A stretch of DNA of 64,000 nt from Nocardioides alpinus (GTDB taxonomy: Bacteria; Actinomycetota; Actinomycetes; Propionibacteriales; Nocardioidaceae). The DNA lies in assembly GCF_900112035.1 (NCBI RefSeq), contig NZ_FOKC01000011.1, positions 1 through 64,000 of the forward strand. Reading direction: 5' to 3'. Each line of letters opens with the position of its first letter. Position 1 is the first letter of the stretch. Below are positions 49,101-58,839 of the stretch, one piece after another. A model generated the notes under the pieces. The model worked only from the letters and a program-made list of their open reading frames with translations, did not search any database and was not told where the DNA came from. The position numbers were made by a program, and so were the translations under genes.

Positions 49101-52100
49101 ACGTCGGCCCCGCCGGCGCCGAGCAGCACGTCGGCCCCGTCGGTGGTGCCGGCCTGCGAGGTGCCACCGAGGAGGACGTCGTCCTCCGTGCCGCCGTCGA
49201 GCCAGTCGGCCCCCTTGTTGCCCTGGAGCCGGTCGGCGCCGTCTGCGCCGTAGAGCGCGTCGTCACCGTCGTTGCCGTAGACCTGGTCGGCCCCGGCCTC
49301 GCCGAATCCCTGGTCAGAGCCGCTGCCGCCGTGGACGAGGTCGTCGTCGTCGCCGCCGTGGAGGCGGTCGACGCCGGCGTTGCCGCAGACGCGGTCGGCC
49401 GCGCCCGAGGCGTACACCCAGTCGCCGGCGCCGCCGGCGTTGACGACGTCGACGCCGTTGCCACCGAGGATCAGGTCGCTCGCGTCGAGCGCGTTGGCGG
49501 TCTCCCCCGGCTGCTTGCTCACCGGGTCGGACTGGGTCGCGCAGGCATCGACGGTGGTGTCGCCGAAGATCCTCGAAGGGCCGTCAGCGCCGTAGATGCG
49601 GTCACTGCCCGTGCCGCCGACGAGCAGCTTCTCGCTGCTGCCGGCCCCCGGGAGCACGCCGACGTCGCGCGCGCTGCCCAGGACGTCGCTCGCCGAGCCG
49701 GGCTCACCCACGGTCGCCGGGGAGGCCACGACGTAGTCGTCGTCGGGACCGCCGTAGATCTCGTCGGTGCCCAGACCGCCGGTCAGGACGTCGGCTCCGG
49801 CGCCGCCGTAGACGACGGCCTTCTGGGTCGCGCTGGAGCCGGTGGTGACGAAGTCCAGCCCGTTGGAGCCGTAGACCGTGTCGGAGCCCACGCCCGTGTC
49901 GACGATGTTGACGTCGGTCGCCGCGTCGCCCGCGCCGGTGCCGCTCTCGCCGATCGTGTCGTAGCTGCCCGTGTAGACCGTGTCGTCGGCCGACCCGCTC
50001 TTCATGACGTCGCTGCCCGCGCCGCCGACGAGCACGGACGACCTGGCGCGGTAGAGCGCCTCGGTCCCGGCCGAGCCACCCGTGGTGCCGGCCTTGATGC
50101 CGGCGGAGTCCGCGAGGGGGCTGTCGTTCGCGGTGCCGATGGTGTCGGTGCCGCCGTTGCCGGAGAGTCGCACCCGGCCGAGGCCGGCGGCGATCTGGTC
50201 GGCGCCGGAGTCGAGCGGGTCGACGGCGAACAGAGCGGCGTCCGACGGAAGTGCCACCGTGGCGGCGTTGAGCGGGTCCGTCAGGGTCGTCGTTCCGGAC
50301 GTGCCGTCCGCTGCCGGGGCCAGGCTCACCGAGAGCGACGCGACGGACGCGGCGTACAGCGAGCCGTCACCGGTCACGGTGTCGTCGCCGTTGCCGACGG
50401 TGATCGAGTCGGCGCCGGTGCCTCCGGCCACGTTGGCCGTCGCCCACTCGAGCGGGTCGACCGGCTCGGCGAGGTCGGTGCGGTCCAGCGTCGTCACCAG
50501 GTCGGACCCGGCCCCGGAGTCGACCCAGGAGTCGCCCTCGCCGGTGCGGATGACGTCGTCGCCGATGCCGGTGAAGACCACCGCGGTCTTGTCGAACGGT
50601 CCGGGCGGCTCCAGGGGCTCGACCGGCGCCGAGCCGCCCGTGAAGCTGATGGTCAGGTTGCCCTCGTAGCCGCGACCGTCGACCACGACGGTCTCGATCG
50701 CGTTGCCTCCGGGATCCGGGAAGGACTCGGTGAGGCCCAGCCCGCGGATCTCGACGGCCGCGGGGACCTCCGTGGTCCCATCCCTGTAGCCCGGGACCTG
50801 GCGGACGACCCAGGTCTCGTCCTTCTTGTTCGCAGCCCACGCACTGTCGCCGCGCGGGCCCGCGCCGCCGTGCGCGCCGGCGAAGACGTACAGCACGGTC
50901 CCGCTCCTGCCGCCGAGCCTCGGCGGCGGCGGGGTGCAGTCGGGCTTGAGGTTGAAGTCGAGCAGCTTGATGTTGACCAGGGTGAAGTCGAAGTCGACCG
51001 CGAACGGGCTGAAGCCGATCACCACGAAGATCTTGATGTAGAGGGAGAGCTCTCCCCCGACGTTGAACAGGCAAATCGGGTTGTTGGCGACCGCACCGGA
51101 GAACTCGAACAGGCGGAACTTGCCGTCGCTGTTGGGGTCGTTCCAGTAGAAGCCGACCGTGAGCTTGATGCCGCCCAGCACGCCGACCTCGAGGATGCCG
51201 ATCGAGACCGAGGCTCCGGCCTCGAGGTACCCGGTGAACTGCACGACCGGGATGGGCCTGCCCGAGGCGTCGACGGTCTTGAAGTAGAGGCTGTCGAGCA
51301 CCTGGGCGCCCTCGCCGGTCTCGATCGCCCGGCGGATGCCGTAGGTGTCGAAGCCCGCGGCGATGCGCAGCGTCACGGACGCGCCACCGCCGATGACCAT
51401 CATGACCGGCGGCGGGGTGTAGATCGGACCGAACGACTTCTGGAACTGGAAGCCCAGGCTCAGCGCGCCGCTGTCGAACTCCACCAGCGCGATGTCGCCG
51501 CCGGAGATGAGGTCGAAGAGCTTGGTCGGGTCCTCGAGCACGGGGATCGAGATGACCTTCTTGAGGTCGGCGAGCTTCGAGGTCCCACCGGGGGTCGCCA
51601 GGTTGTTGGACTTGTCCTTGGCGGCGATGGCGTTGGAGGCCGCCGTCTTGTCGGCGTCCTTGGTCGCGATGAGGGACGACGCGTTGCCTGCCGTGGCGTT
51701 GGTCGTCGCCACCCTCGGGCCGGCCAGGGTGAAGCTGCCGATCACGACGCCGCACGTGGCGCCGGTGCAGTTCACCGCGGTCAGTGCCTTGATGATCTTG
51801 ATGGCGTCGAGGAACGGCTTGATCTGGGCTCCACCCGGGAGCGTGTTGAACGTCTCGGCCAGCGAGGCGATGGTCACGGCCTTGCCGCCCGCCGCCTTGG
51901 ACAGGTCGGAGATGACCGGCATCGGGGTGAAGATCGTGTCGATGACCGGCTGCAGCGGCTTCGTCGCGTCGACGAGCTGCTGCACGTACGGCTTCAGGGC
52001 CTGGCCGAAGAACTCACCGGTGTTGAGGGTCACCCGGTTGAACTGGATGACCAGGGTGGAGTTGTTGGTCGGCTTCACCGGGTTGGTCGGCGGCGGCGGG

Positions 52101-55100
52101 GAGGTCGCCGCGCTGCTGGCCCCCCACGACCAGGTGAGACGGAAGTCGGTGCCGATGCCGGGCAGGGCTGCGTCGGCGGAGGCCTGGAGGTGCCAGTTGA
52201 TGTCGACCTTGGCGTTGACGCTCACCTCGATGACGTCCTTGACCTTGAGGCGGCCCATCTCGGCCAGCGTCAGGTCGGAGTCCAGGTCTGCCTTGTCGTC
52301 CAGCATGTCGATGCCGAAGTGCCCGACGAACTCGGGCGCGCTGCCCAGCTTGTCGACGTCCACGTCGATGATGGCCAGCTGCGCGGTGAGGTCGGGTCCG
52401 GTGCCGGTGGCCTGGTCGAGCCGGAGAGCGGCGCCCACCTCGAACTCGTACTTGTCGGAGGTGTCGATGTAGAAGCCCCGGCTCCGGCTCAGTCCGAGCT
52501 TCACGTCCAGCGCCCAGCCGACGCTGCCGCTGACCGAGCCGGACTCGCCGGTCTTCAGCGACAGCCCGGGGAGACCGAGGTCGACTCCGAGCTTGGCGGT
52601 GATGCACTCGCCCCGGCCGCCCACGTCGTCCAGGCAGCCGTTGAGGGGCGAGATCTTGCCCGTGCCCATCTTGAGCGCCACGGTGACGCCCTCGATCTGC
52701 AGCACCGACGTGTCGTTGGCGCACGTGGCGCCCGGCACGCGTGCGTACGCCTTGGTCTCGGCGACGTAGTCCGTCGTGGCCGCCACGGCGCCCTTGTCGG
52801 CGAAGGTGAGCACGGAGCCGCCGACGAGGTCGGCGACCACCCGGTACGCCGTCGGCGTCACCGTGCCGGTCTGGAGGGCGCGGAGGACCTTGTAGCCCGT
52901 GGCCCCGGGGACCTTCGTCCACGACACCGTGTTGAACTTCGCCGTCGCCACGGGGGTGGCCGTGAGGGTGGCCGCGTTGGTCACGACGGTCGCCTCGGAC
53001 GGGATCGAGTCGTGCTTGACGCCCTTGGCGTCGGTGTAGGTCGAGACCACCTTGTAGACCCACTGGGTGGTGTCACCCGCGGCTGCGGGAGTGGGCGTCG
53101 TGACCACCCCGGGCGCCGCCGGGGGCTCGAGGGTCGCGGTGCAGGTGAAGTCGACCTGCACCCCCGTCGGTCCGTTGACAGGGATGTCGAGTGCCTGCGC
53201 GAGCTGGGTCTGGAGCAGGCCGCGGGCACCACTCACGGTGGTGGGGTCCTCGTTGTTGGCGATGAAGTCGTCGATCTCCACCCGGGTGGCGCCCATGAAG
53301 TCGGCGCCGGCCTGGAGGTCCTTGCCGATGACGGGCAGCTCGCCGTCGCTGGCTGCGGTCCGCAGCGCGACCTCGGAGTAGAACAGGTACTGCTTCAGGC
53401 CCTCGGCCAGCGTGTCGAACTTGAACGCGGTGCCGTCGAGGATCTTCTGCAGCCCCGTCGGCAGGGTGATGTCGGTGTTGGCCTCGCCGAAGACGGTCGC
53501 GAGGGAGTCCCCGGCGCCGAGGCTGGTGGTCACCGTGAGGTTCTCGTTGGTCGGAGACGGCTTGGTCCCGTTGACGTAGATCGGGAACTCGGCGCAGAGG
53601 ACCTGGGCGGCCTCGTCGCAGTCAGCACCGCCGTTGGTCACCGCGACGTCGAAGTCGCTGGTGAAGTAGTCGGCGATCGACGGCGTGTCCTCACCGGTGC
53701 CGCCGGTGGCCTCGACGCCGAACCCGGCGTGGACGCTGCCCGGGTCCGATGCCTTGCCGAGGTCGATGCCGACGGGGCCGATGCTCGCTCCCATGTAGGC
53801 GTCCTCGGCAGCGAGCGCCACGTCGAAGGTGACCCCGGACGCGCTCTCGTCGACCAGCGTGTTGTCGAGGGGGTCCTCCATCGCGGCCGCGCTGAGCGGG
53901 AGCAGGAGACGGAGGTTCACGGTGCCGCTCGCCTCGATGCTGAGCTCGCCGCCGCCGCTGGCCGCGATCAGCTCCTGGCCCTCCTCGAGCTCGAGGCTCA
54001 ACGAGCGCGAGACGCCGTACGCGCGCTCCCAGGTCAGGTCCAGCCGCAGCTGGGCGTCGCCGCCGTCGTCGACGAGCCCGAAGTCGATGGTGGAGTCGTT
54101 GCCGAGGGAGGCCTGCGCCATCGCCACGGTCTCCTGCAGCGTGGCGGGCGTCATGGTCTGCAGCACGTGGACCGCACCGAGCAGCTCGTTCTCCACGAGG
54201 TAGGGCGTGTCGGCGACCGGCGGGTCCTTGGGGAACTGCGGGGAGAGGACCAGCGTGGTCTCCGTGGCGTCGACGATCGTGGCGACGGTCGAGCCGACGA
54301 CGATCCGGCGCCCGATGAAGGTCGCGCCGAACTCGGCGCCCGGGTCGGTCAGGGTGGTGGTGGCCGGGACGGCCGGGACTTCGGGGGTGGTCTCGGTGGC
54401 ATCCACGGCCGGGACGCCTGCGTTCTGCGTGTACGCCGCGCCCACGGCGCCGCTGGCACCGGCGCCGAGCAGCTGCCCGACGGACGAGCCGACGAGCGGG
54501 ATCGGGAGGTCGAGCCCGCCTCCGGTGAGCGACGTCAGGTCGGTGCCTGCGCCTTCGAGCGCGCCCTGGACGCCGCTGAACAGGGAGAGCGGGTTGTCGG
54601 GCTCGAAGTCCAGGGCCTGGAGCAGGGCCGCACGCGCCGGGTTGGCCGGGGTGACGGTGAGGTCTCCGGCGTCGATGCCGTCGGCGAGTCCGTCGACGGT
54701 GCCCGAGACGGTGAGCGCCGTCGACCCCTGGCCCGGGGCGAAGGCGTCGGGGGCGTCGTCGACGCTCACCGCGAGGTTCGCCTGGACGGAGCCGTTGAGC
54801 TTCTGGGTGAAGACGGTCTCGGCCCCCGGGTCGGCCACGGCCTGCAGCCGGACCTTCTCGACGAACGCGGGGATGGGGAGGTCAGCGCCGGGCTCCAGCG
54901 TGAGGACCTGGAGGTGCTGGTCGGCAGGGGTCGCCAGCACGACGTTGCCGCCGATGCTGAGGCCAAGGAAACCGCTGCTCGTGGCGATCTGCACGGGCGA
55001 GGTCACGTCCGCGTCGGCGACCAGGACGTCGCGCGCGTCCTTCGAGCCGCGCAGCAGGATCCGGTCGCTGGCGAGCGGAAGCGAGGTGATGATCCGGCCG

Positions 55101-56941
55101 AGCCCGCTGGCGTCGACCTGCTGGAAGGGGCACGGGGCGGTGCCCGTGCCGGGGTCGCAGTCCGGGACCTCGACGGTCCCGTCGAGGTAGGTGAGGGGGG
55201 CGCTCAGGTCCAGCGCCATCGGCAGCGTGACCTGGACGTCGGGCGTGATGGTCGCGGTCGAGAGGTCGGCGTTGGCGGTCGCGATGCCGGTCGTCGTGGC
55301 GAGCGCGTCCGCGAGCTGCGGGGCTCCGGTCTTGGGGTCGGCGGCCTCGATGGCGAACGTGGTCCCGTTGGCGGGGGTGCCTGCCGACCAGCCCTCCGCT
55401 GTCAGGGTCAGCGAGTTGCCGTCGACGATGGTGGCGACCGTGCCGTAGGACGTGCCGGCACTGACCTTGCGACCGACGAGGTCCGCTCCGCCGGTGTTCT
55501 GCGGCCCGTTGAAGTCGACGCCGGTGGCGTCGAGCCCGGTCGCCGTGAAGGTGCCCGCGCCCGTGGTGGCGGCGCCGAGAGGGTTGAGCTCGACCGTGCC
55601 GTCGACGGAGCGCGTCGTGCGCACGGTGAAGTTCACGATGTCGGGGCCGGGGACGAAGACGGCCGCGTCAGCCCCGTCGGTGAGGACGTCGATGCTCCAC
55701 CCGGAGGCGTACGTCGCCGTGTCGAGGGCCACGAGCATGTCCTGCAGCGAGGCGAACGACGGCTGTCCGGGCGTCTGGTCGTCGGGGTCGGCGTCGGGCA
55801 CCTGCTCGGCGAGGAAGGCCTTGATGCCGCCGACCGCGTCGATGGCGTTGCCGATGGAGCCACGCATCAGGGGCAGGTCACCGTCCCCGGCGTCCTGCAT
55901 GCCGATGATCGCCGATGCCGCCTGGGAGAGCCCGGCCGCGAGGTCGCGCGGCGTCAGGGTCAGGAACGGCTCGGCTGCCTCGGGGACCTCCGCGGTCACG
56001 CTCGGTGCCTCGAAGGTCGCCGGCGACTGCGACGTCAGGGTCACGGTCGCGCTGACCTGCGGGAGTCCGGCGACCACGTCGGTCGCTCGCGGCTGGGCCA
56101 CGAGCGCACCAGCGAGGGAGCCGGTGCGCGTCGCGGTCACGAGGCCGGAACCGGCGCCGTCGGCCGCCAGCTCGCCGTCGTCGACGGCCGGCGTGGTGGG
56201 GTTGTCGTACGCCAGGGAGCCGGCGGCGTCGTTGTCGGGGTTGGCCCAGCTCGTCGCGACGTTGCTGGAGAGGTTGTAGTCCTCGTCGCCTGCCGTGCCG
56301 ACCACCTTCACCCCGAGGATGCCGAGTCCGGCGTCGAGCTGCTCTCCGTCGCGGAGGCCGGCCCGGGTGGCGATGGTCATCGAGGGGCTCCGCAGGCTCG
56401 CGAGGTCCGTGGTCGGGTCGTAGGCGAACGTGAACGAGCCGGACAGCGTCCCCTCGACCTGGATCCCGGTGCCGGTGGAGAGGCTGAGGGTGCCGTCCTG
56501 GTCGCGGATGTCGAGCCCGGCCTGCTGGGAGACCGTGCGGGTGAAGCCGACCGAGATCGTGAACGCATTGGGGTTGGCGGCGGTGAAGGTCCAGTCGTCA
56601 CCGGTCGCGCCGTCGATGTAGGACGTCAGCGCGGCCAGGGTCTCCTGGGTCCCGGCCTCCGCCAGCGGGCCACCGGAGCCGAGGGCCTCGGCGAACGCGG
56701 TCTTCAGCTCCACGGACCCGGCGGGGGTGACCGCCAGCGTCGGCAGCTGCTCGGCGAGAGCAGTGCTCGAGGCGACCTGCGGCAGGAAGTCGGTGGCGAG
56801 CCGCTCGAACAGACCGGTCACGGCCGTCGTGGCCGCGTCCGGTGCAGCGGCCTGGGCGGGAGTCGCCGCGCCGACAGCGAGGCCGCCGACCACGACGAGG
56901 GCGAGGGAGGACGCGAAGGCAGACTTCAGTGGCGACGGCAC
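46139..56941 (-). CDS. Giant secreted RTX-like modular protein
   Basis: A single 3600-aa frame. Residues 1-32 are a Sec signal peptide (LKSAFASSLALVVVGGLAVGAATPAQA). Residues about 33-1270 are long beta-rich repeats with no family I recognise. A fibronectin-III-like unit lies near 1290-1400 (TTQWVYKVVSTYTDAKGV, then VSWTKVPGATGYKVL). Residues about 2140-3490 are RTX repeats of the GGxGxDxxxG type. Within them a 115-160-residue module recurs five times, each marked by a GDN(A/G) motif near 2615, 2730, 2855, 2992 and 3150. A Cys/Trp-rich C-terminal domain follows. No type I secretion genes are near, so Sec export is likely. Probably a surface or matrix adhesin stabilised by calcium. GTG 56941 is the start. 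Confidence 0.88.
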   Translation of the reverse strand: MPSPLKSAFASSLALVVVGGLAVGAATPAQAAAPDAATTAVTGLFERLATDFLPQVASSTALAEQLPTLAVTPAGSVELKTAFAEALGSGGPLAEAGTQETLAALTSYIDGATGDDWTFTAANPNAFTISVGFTRTVSQQAGLDIRDQDGTLSLSTGTGIQVEGTLSGSFTFAYDPTTDLASLRSPSMTIATRAGLRDGEQLDAGLGILGVKVVGTAGDEDYNLSSNVATSWANPDNDAAGSLAYDNPTTPAVDDGELAADGAGSGLVTATRTGSLAGALVAQPRATDVVAGLPQVSATVTLTSQSPATFEAPSVTAEVPEAAEPFLTLTPRDLAAGLSQAASAIIGMQDAGDGDLPLMRGSIGNAIDAVGGIKAFLAEQVPDADPDDQTPGQPSFASLQDMLVALDTATYASGWSIDVLTDGADAAVFVPGPDIVNFTVRTTRSVDGTVELNPLGAATTGAGTFTATGLDATGVDFNGPQNTGGADLVGRKVSAGTSYGTVATIVDGNSLTLTAEGWSAGTPANGTTFAIEAADPKTGAPQLADALATTTGIATANADLSTATITPDVQVTLPMALDLSAPLTYLDGTVEVPDCDPGTGTAPCPFQQVDASGLGRIITSLPLASDRILLRGSKDARDVLVADADVTSPVQIATSSGFLGLSIGGNVVLATPADQHLQVLTLEPGADLPIPAFVEKVRLQAVADPGAETVFTQKLNGSVQANLAVSVDDAPDAFAPGQGSTALTVSGTVDGLADGIDAGDLTVTPANPARAALLQALDFEPDNPLSLFSGVQGALEGAGTDLTSLTGGGLDLPIPLVGSSVGQLLGAGASGAVGAAYTQNAGVPAVDATETTPEVPAVPATTTLTDPGAEFGATFIGRRIVVGSTVATIVDATETTLVLSPQFPKDPPVADTPYLVENELLGAVHVLQTMTPATLQETVAMAQASLGNDSTIDFGLVDDGGDAQLRLDLTWERAYGVSRSLSLELEEGQELIAASGGGELSIEASGTVNLRLLLPLSAAAMEDPLDNTLVDESASGVTFDVALAAEDAYMGASIGPVGIDLGKASDPGSVHAGFGVEATGGTGEDTPSIADYFTSDFDVAVTNGGADCDEAAQVLCAEFPIYVNGTKPSPTNENLTVTTSLGAGDSLATVFGEANTDITLPTGLQKILDGTAFKFDTLAEGLKQYLFYSEVALRTAASDGELPVIGKDLQAGADFMGATRVEIDDFIANNEDPTTVSGARGLLQTQLAQALDIPVNGPTGVQVDFTCTATLEPPAAPGVVTTPTPAAAGDTTQWVYKVVSTYTDAKGVKHDSIPSEATVVTNAATLTATPVATAKFNTVSWTKVPGATGYKVLRALQTGTVTPTAYRVVADLVGGSVLTFADKGAVAATTDYVAETKAYARVPGATCANDTSVLQIEGVTVALKMGTGKISPLNGCLDDVGGRGECITAKLGVDLGLPGLSLKTGESGSVSGSVGWALDVKLGLSRSRGFYIDTSDKYEFEVGAALRLDQATGTGPDLTAQLAIIDVDVDKLGSAPEFVGHFGIDMLDDKADLDSDLTLAEMGRLKVKDVIEVSVNAKVDINWHLQASADAALPGIGTDFRLTWSWGASSAATSPPPPTNPVKPTNNSTLVIQFNRVTLNTGEFFGQALKPYVQQLVDATKPLQPVIDTIFTPMPVISDLSKAAGGKAVTIASLAETFNTLPGGAQIKPFLDAIKIIKALTAVNCTGATCGVVIGSFTLAGPRVATTNATAGNASSLIATKDADKTAASNAIAAKDKSNNLATPGGTSKLADLKKVISIPVLEDPTKLFDLISGGDIALVEFDSGALSLGFQFQKSFGPIYTPPPVMMVIGGGASVTLRIAAGFDTYGIRRAIETGEGAQVLDSLYFKTVDASGRPIPVVQFTGYLEAGASVSIGILEVGVLGGIKLTVGFYWNDPNSDGKFRLFEFSGAVANNPICLFNVGGELSLYIKIFVVIGFSPFAVDFDFTLVNIKLLDFNLKPDCTPPPPRLGGRSGTVLYVFAGAHGGAGPRGDSAWAANKKDETWVVRQVPGYRDGTTEVPAAVEIRGLGLTESFPDPGGNAIETVVVDGRGYEGNLTISFTGGSAPVEPLEPPGPFDKTAVVFTGIGDDVIRTGEGDSWVDSGAGSDLVTTLDRTDLAEPVDPLEWATANVAGGTGADSITVGNGDDTVTGDGSLYAASVASLSVSLAPAADGTSGTTTLTDPLNAATVALPSDAALFAVDPLDSGADQIAAGLGRVRLSGNGGTDTIGTANDSPLADSAGIKAGTTGGSAGTEALYRARSSVLVGGAGSDVMKSGSADDTVYTGSYDTIGESGTGAGDAATDVNIVDTGVGSDTVYGSNGLDFVTTGSSATQKAVVYGGAGADVLTGGLGTDEIYGGPDDDYVVASPATVGEPGSASDVLGSARDVGVLPGAGSSEKLLVGGTGSDRIYGADGPSRIFGDTTVDACATQSDPVSKQPGETANALDASDLILGGNGVDVVNAGGAGDWVYASGAADRVCGNAGVDRLHGGDDDDLVHGGSGSDQGFGEAGADQVYGNDGDDALYGADGADRLQGNKGADWLDGGTEDDVLLGGTSQAGTTDGADVLLGAGGADVLVGDNAQTDVLISAPYPTDLGSTDATLGGDDHLVGGDDADAVRGGVGDDVAYGGTGDDHVEGDPGTDRIWGEAGDDDIVGGSSELASGLFAGSEPGRPDATDHLYGGSGQDVIAGDNARVTRTGTPHPLMAGRGLASTRSVDLADESAAAAPGLAGDDEIRGDADTDVIFGQRGADTLSLGDAADYGEGGPGSDLVHGDAGDDDVVGGSFTPATGATNPAGQPDAGDTLAGDAGEDVVLGDNGSVTRPAPTGASTTLLAAPVGSPLTANRLVVQRAITPYDLGETSSTAASGPDTITGDSDNDVLIGQGGDDRTDGGTGADYAEGGQGSDLVLGGSDDDDVAGGSFATITSGAAGATGQPDGADNVYGGAGSDLAIGDNGLLTRVTSGIDWRTLRANATQSARVPGRAVVLYDLNGVAPATATTTHASSDSLSGQEGVDVLLGQDGNDRISGGGDDDYVEGEGGADVIHGDLALSTSEIVAAPPGSAWSTPDADGAAVTAGQDDIAGGSSRQGYRDGDDLIHGDGDDDFVVGDNGSVARVVDGGTTDRVYAERYGSARVGHAKVRVAGGGAASTRFCPAVSPSATSTCETSGSWGKDTLLGDAGQDVLYGQDGDDTIRGGTDDDDIYGELGADVLFGEDGEDAILGDRGGVRNRYEDGSRSVSSSLTQPPAITYRSRLAGSVSRETDLLHDVNGTDLVGTATSAPMALDGITYGGVDRIRGGTGRDSIHAGAGDDLANGDSGGDAVFGGRGKDALWGGLGAACAPTNTACLINPGVNGEFIDHLFGGKDEDVIDWRPRGVYGAFNGTGWTGRTCSILEVPTTTKKDGTTDPCSWFEITDRADDSASTPSSTDNNQHHQGVDWMYGGWDRDVMQGDLSQNGPNEGDRLIDWSGVYNLYSHCNAAYGGFNDVRIPNPAMERFVREWATGVGAGRPAAGGSAPDVATAGTSAYDELALVNNADGKGHGTGSAYPSTPGHFDDAGACSGF

Positions 56942-57165
56942 AGTGGAGATCCCGGGGGGGGAGGCTCAGGCCAGCACAGGCCCTGAGGAAGGTCGGAGGT
57001 GGCGGTCGCGGTCCATCTCCTTCGTGACGTCGCGGTCCCGCTGCCCGTTACAGCGTCAGACCGGATCGTCACCGTCCCCGTTGATCGAAGTGAGCCACAG
57101 CGGAGGAAGGTCAACAAGGGCTGTACCCAACTTGGGGGAGGTGTCTAGACCATCCGGGCCGGCGC

Positions 57166-57171
57166 TAGGCT
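57166..57171 (+). promoter_or_regulatory. -10 box TAGGCT for a leaderless ABC-F transcript
   Basis: TAGGCT ends seven bases before GTG 57179. The remaining 225 bases back to the giant gene start show no other site I can support; the promoter of the giant gene must be there but is not obvious. Confidence 0.55.
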
Positions 57172-57178
57172 CCGTCGG

Positions 57179-58822
57179 GTGTCCGCCACCCTCGTCGCGA
57201 AGGATCTGTCCGGAGGGCACGGTCACCGGGTCCTCTTCGAGGAGCTGGACCTCACCGTCGCCCCCGGCGACGTGATCGGTGTCGTCGGCGCCAACGGCGC
57301 AGGCAAGTCGACGCTGCTGTCCCTCCTCGGCGGTGTGGCGACGCCGATGGCCGGCTCGGTCGACTGCGCGCCACGCGACGCGTTCGTGGGGCTGCTGCCC
57401 CAGGAGCACGAGCGGGTGCCGGGCGAGACCGTCGCCCACTACCTGGCCCGCCGCACCGGAGCAGCCGACGCGACCGCCGCGATGGAGGCCGCCGCTGCGG
57501 CCCTCGGGTCGGAGGCACCCGGCGCGGACGACACGTACGCCGTGGCCTTCGACCGCTGGATGGCGAGCGGCGCAGCCGACCTCGACGACCGTGTCCCGGC
57601 GGTGCTGGGCGACCTCGGGCTCGACGTCGGACCCGATGCCCAGATGACGACGTTGTCCGGCGGCCAGGCGGCCCGGGTGGCGCTGGCCGCGCTGCTGCTG
57701 AGCCGCTTCGACGTCGTCCTGCTCGACGAGCCCACCAACGACCTCGACCTCGATGGTCTGGCGCGGCTGGAGGCCTTCGTGCAGGGCCTGCGCGGCGGTG
57801 TCGTGCTGGTCTCGCACGACCGGGAGTTCCTGGCCCGCTGTGTCACCCGGATCGTCGAGCTCGACCTCGCCCAGGGGCAGGTCTCGGTCTACGACGGCGG
57901 CTACGACGCCTTCCTCGAGGAGCGCGCCGTCGCCCGGCGCCATGCCCGCGAGGCCTACGAGCAGTACGCCGGCACCCGCGCCGACCTGGTGCAGCGGGCG
58001 CGCACCCAGCGCGAGTGGAGCTCGCAGGGGGTGCGCAACGCGATGAAGAAGAGCCCCGACAACGACAAGATCCGCCGCAAGGCGGCCACCGAGTCCTCGG
58101 AGAAGCAGGCGCAGAAGGTCCGTCAGATGGAGTCGCGCATCGCGCGGCTCGACGAGGTCGAGGAACCCCGCAAGGAGTGGGTCCTGCAGTTCGACATCGC
58201 CGCCGCACCGCGCTCGAGCGGAGTGGTCGCGACCCTCAACGAGGCGACCTGCCGACTCGGCGACTTCGAGCTCGGCCCCGTCTCCGTGCAGGTCAACGCT
58301 GGCGACCGGATCGGGATCACCGGCCCCAACGGGGCAGGCAAGACGACGCTGCTGCGCCTGCTGCTGGGCGGCGCCGAGCCGGACACGGGCTCGGCCTCAC
58401 GGGGTGCCTCGGTCGCGGTCGGCGTCATCGACCAGGCCCGCACCGGGCTCGACGACGACCTGCCGCTCGGCGACGCCTTCGAGGCCGCCGTGCCGGAGCT
58501 GACCCAGGCCGAGGTGCGCACCCTGCTCGCGAAGTTCGGGCTCAGGGCGGACCAGGTCACCAGCCAGGTCGGTCGTCTCTCCCCCGGCGAGCGCACCCGC
58601 GCCGCCATGGCCCTGCTGCAGGCCCGCGGGGTCAACCTGCTCGTCCTCGACGAACCCACCAACCACCTCGACGTCCCGGCCATCGAGCAGCTCGAGCAGG
58701 CGCTGGCGTCGTACGACGGAGCGTTGCTGCTGGTCTCGCACGACCGCCGGCTGCTGGAGAACGTCCGGCTCGACCAGCGGTGGGACGTCGATGCCGGCCG
58801 CGTCGTCGTACGCCACGTCTGA
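57179..58822 (+). CDS. ABC-F family ATPase
   Basis: A 547-aa soluble protein with two ABC ATPase domains and no membrane part. The first has Walker A GANGAGKST at residues 37-45, signature LSGGQAARVALAALLL and Walker B DVVLLDEPTNDLDL. The linker between domains is charged and helical (RRKAATESSEKQAQKVRQM). The second has GPNGAGKTTLLRLLL near 381, LSPGERTRAAMALL and LLVLDEPTNHLDVPA. ABC-F proteins bind the ribosomal E site and act as translation factors or protect against antibiotics; which applies is not clear, as no drug cluster adjoins. It is leaderless from GTG 57179 and converges with the phospholipase D-like gene 17 bases on. Confidence 0.92.
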   Translation: MSATLVAKDLSGGHGHRVLFEELDLTVAPGDVIGVVGANGAGKSTLLSLLGGVATPMAGSVDCAPRDAFVGLLPQEHERVPGETVAHYLARRTGAADATAAMEAAAAALGSEAPGADDTYAVAFDRWMASGAADLDDRVPAVLGDLGLDVGPDAQMTTLSGGQAARVALAALLLSRFDVVLLDEPTNDLDLDGLARLEAFVQGLRGGVVLVSHDREFLARCVTRIVELDLAQGQVSVYDGGYDAFLEERAVARRHAREAYEQYAGTRADLVQRARTQREWSSQGVRNAMKKSPDNDKIRRKAATESSEKQAQKVRQMESRIARLDEVEEPRKEWVLQFDIAAAPRSSGVVATLNEATCRLGDFELGPVSVQVNAGDRIGITGPNGAGKTTLLRLLLGGAEPDTGSASRGASVAVGVIDQARTGLDDDLPLGDAFEAAVPELTQAEVRTLLAKFGLRADQVTSQVGRLSPGERTRAAMALLQARGVNLLVLDEPTNHLDVPAIEQLEQALASYDGALLLVSHDRRLLENVRLDQRWDVDAGRVVVRHV

Positions 58823-58839
58823 CGCCGGACCGGCCTGCG

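Noticed and set aside
46480..50520. A repeat array that could suggest CRISPR or a tandem satellite
   Set aside because: The repeats are short, degenerate and in frame, encoding RTX nonapeptides; there is no constant repeat with unique spacers.
47417..56986. A 3189-codon open frame antisense to the giant RTX-like gene
   Set aside because: Long antisense frames are expected opposite GC-rich, Asp/Gly-rich repeats. Its translation is low-complexity Arg/Gly/Val/Asp with no domain, while the sense frame has a signal peptide and RTX repeats.
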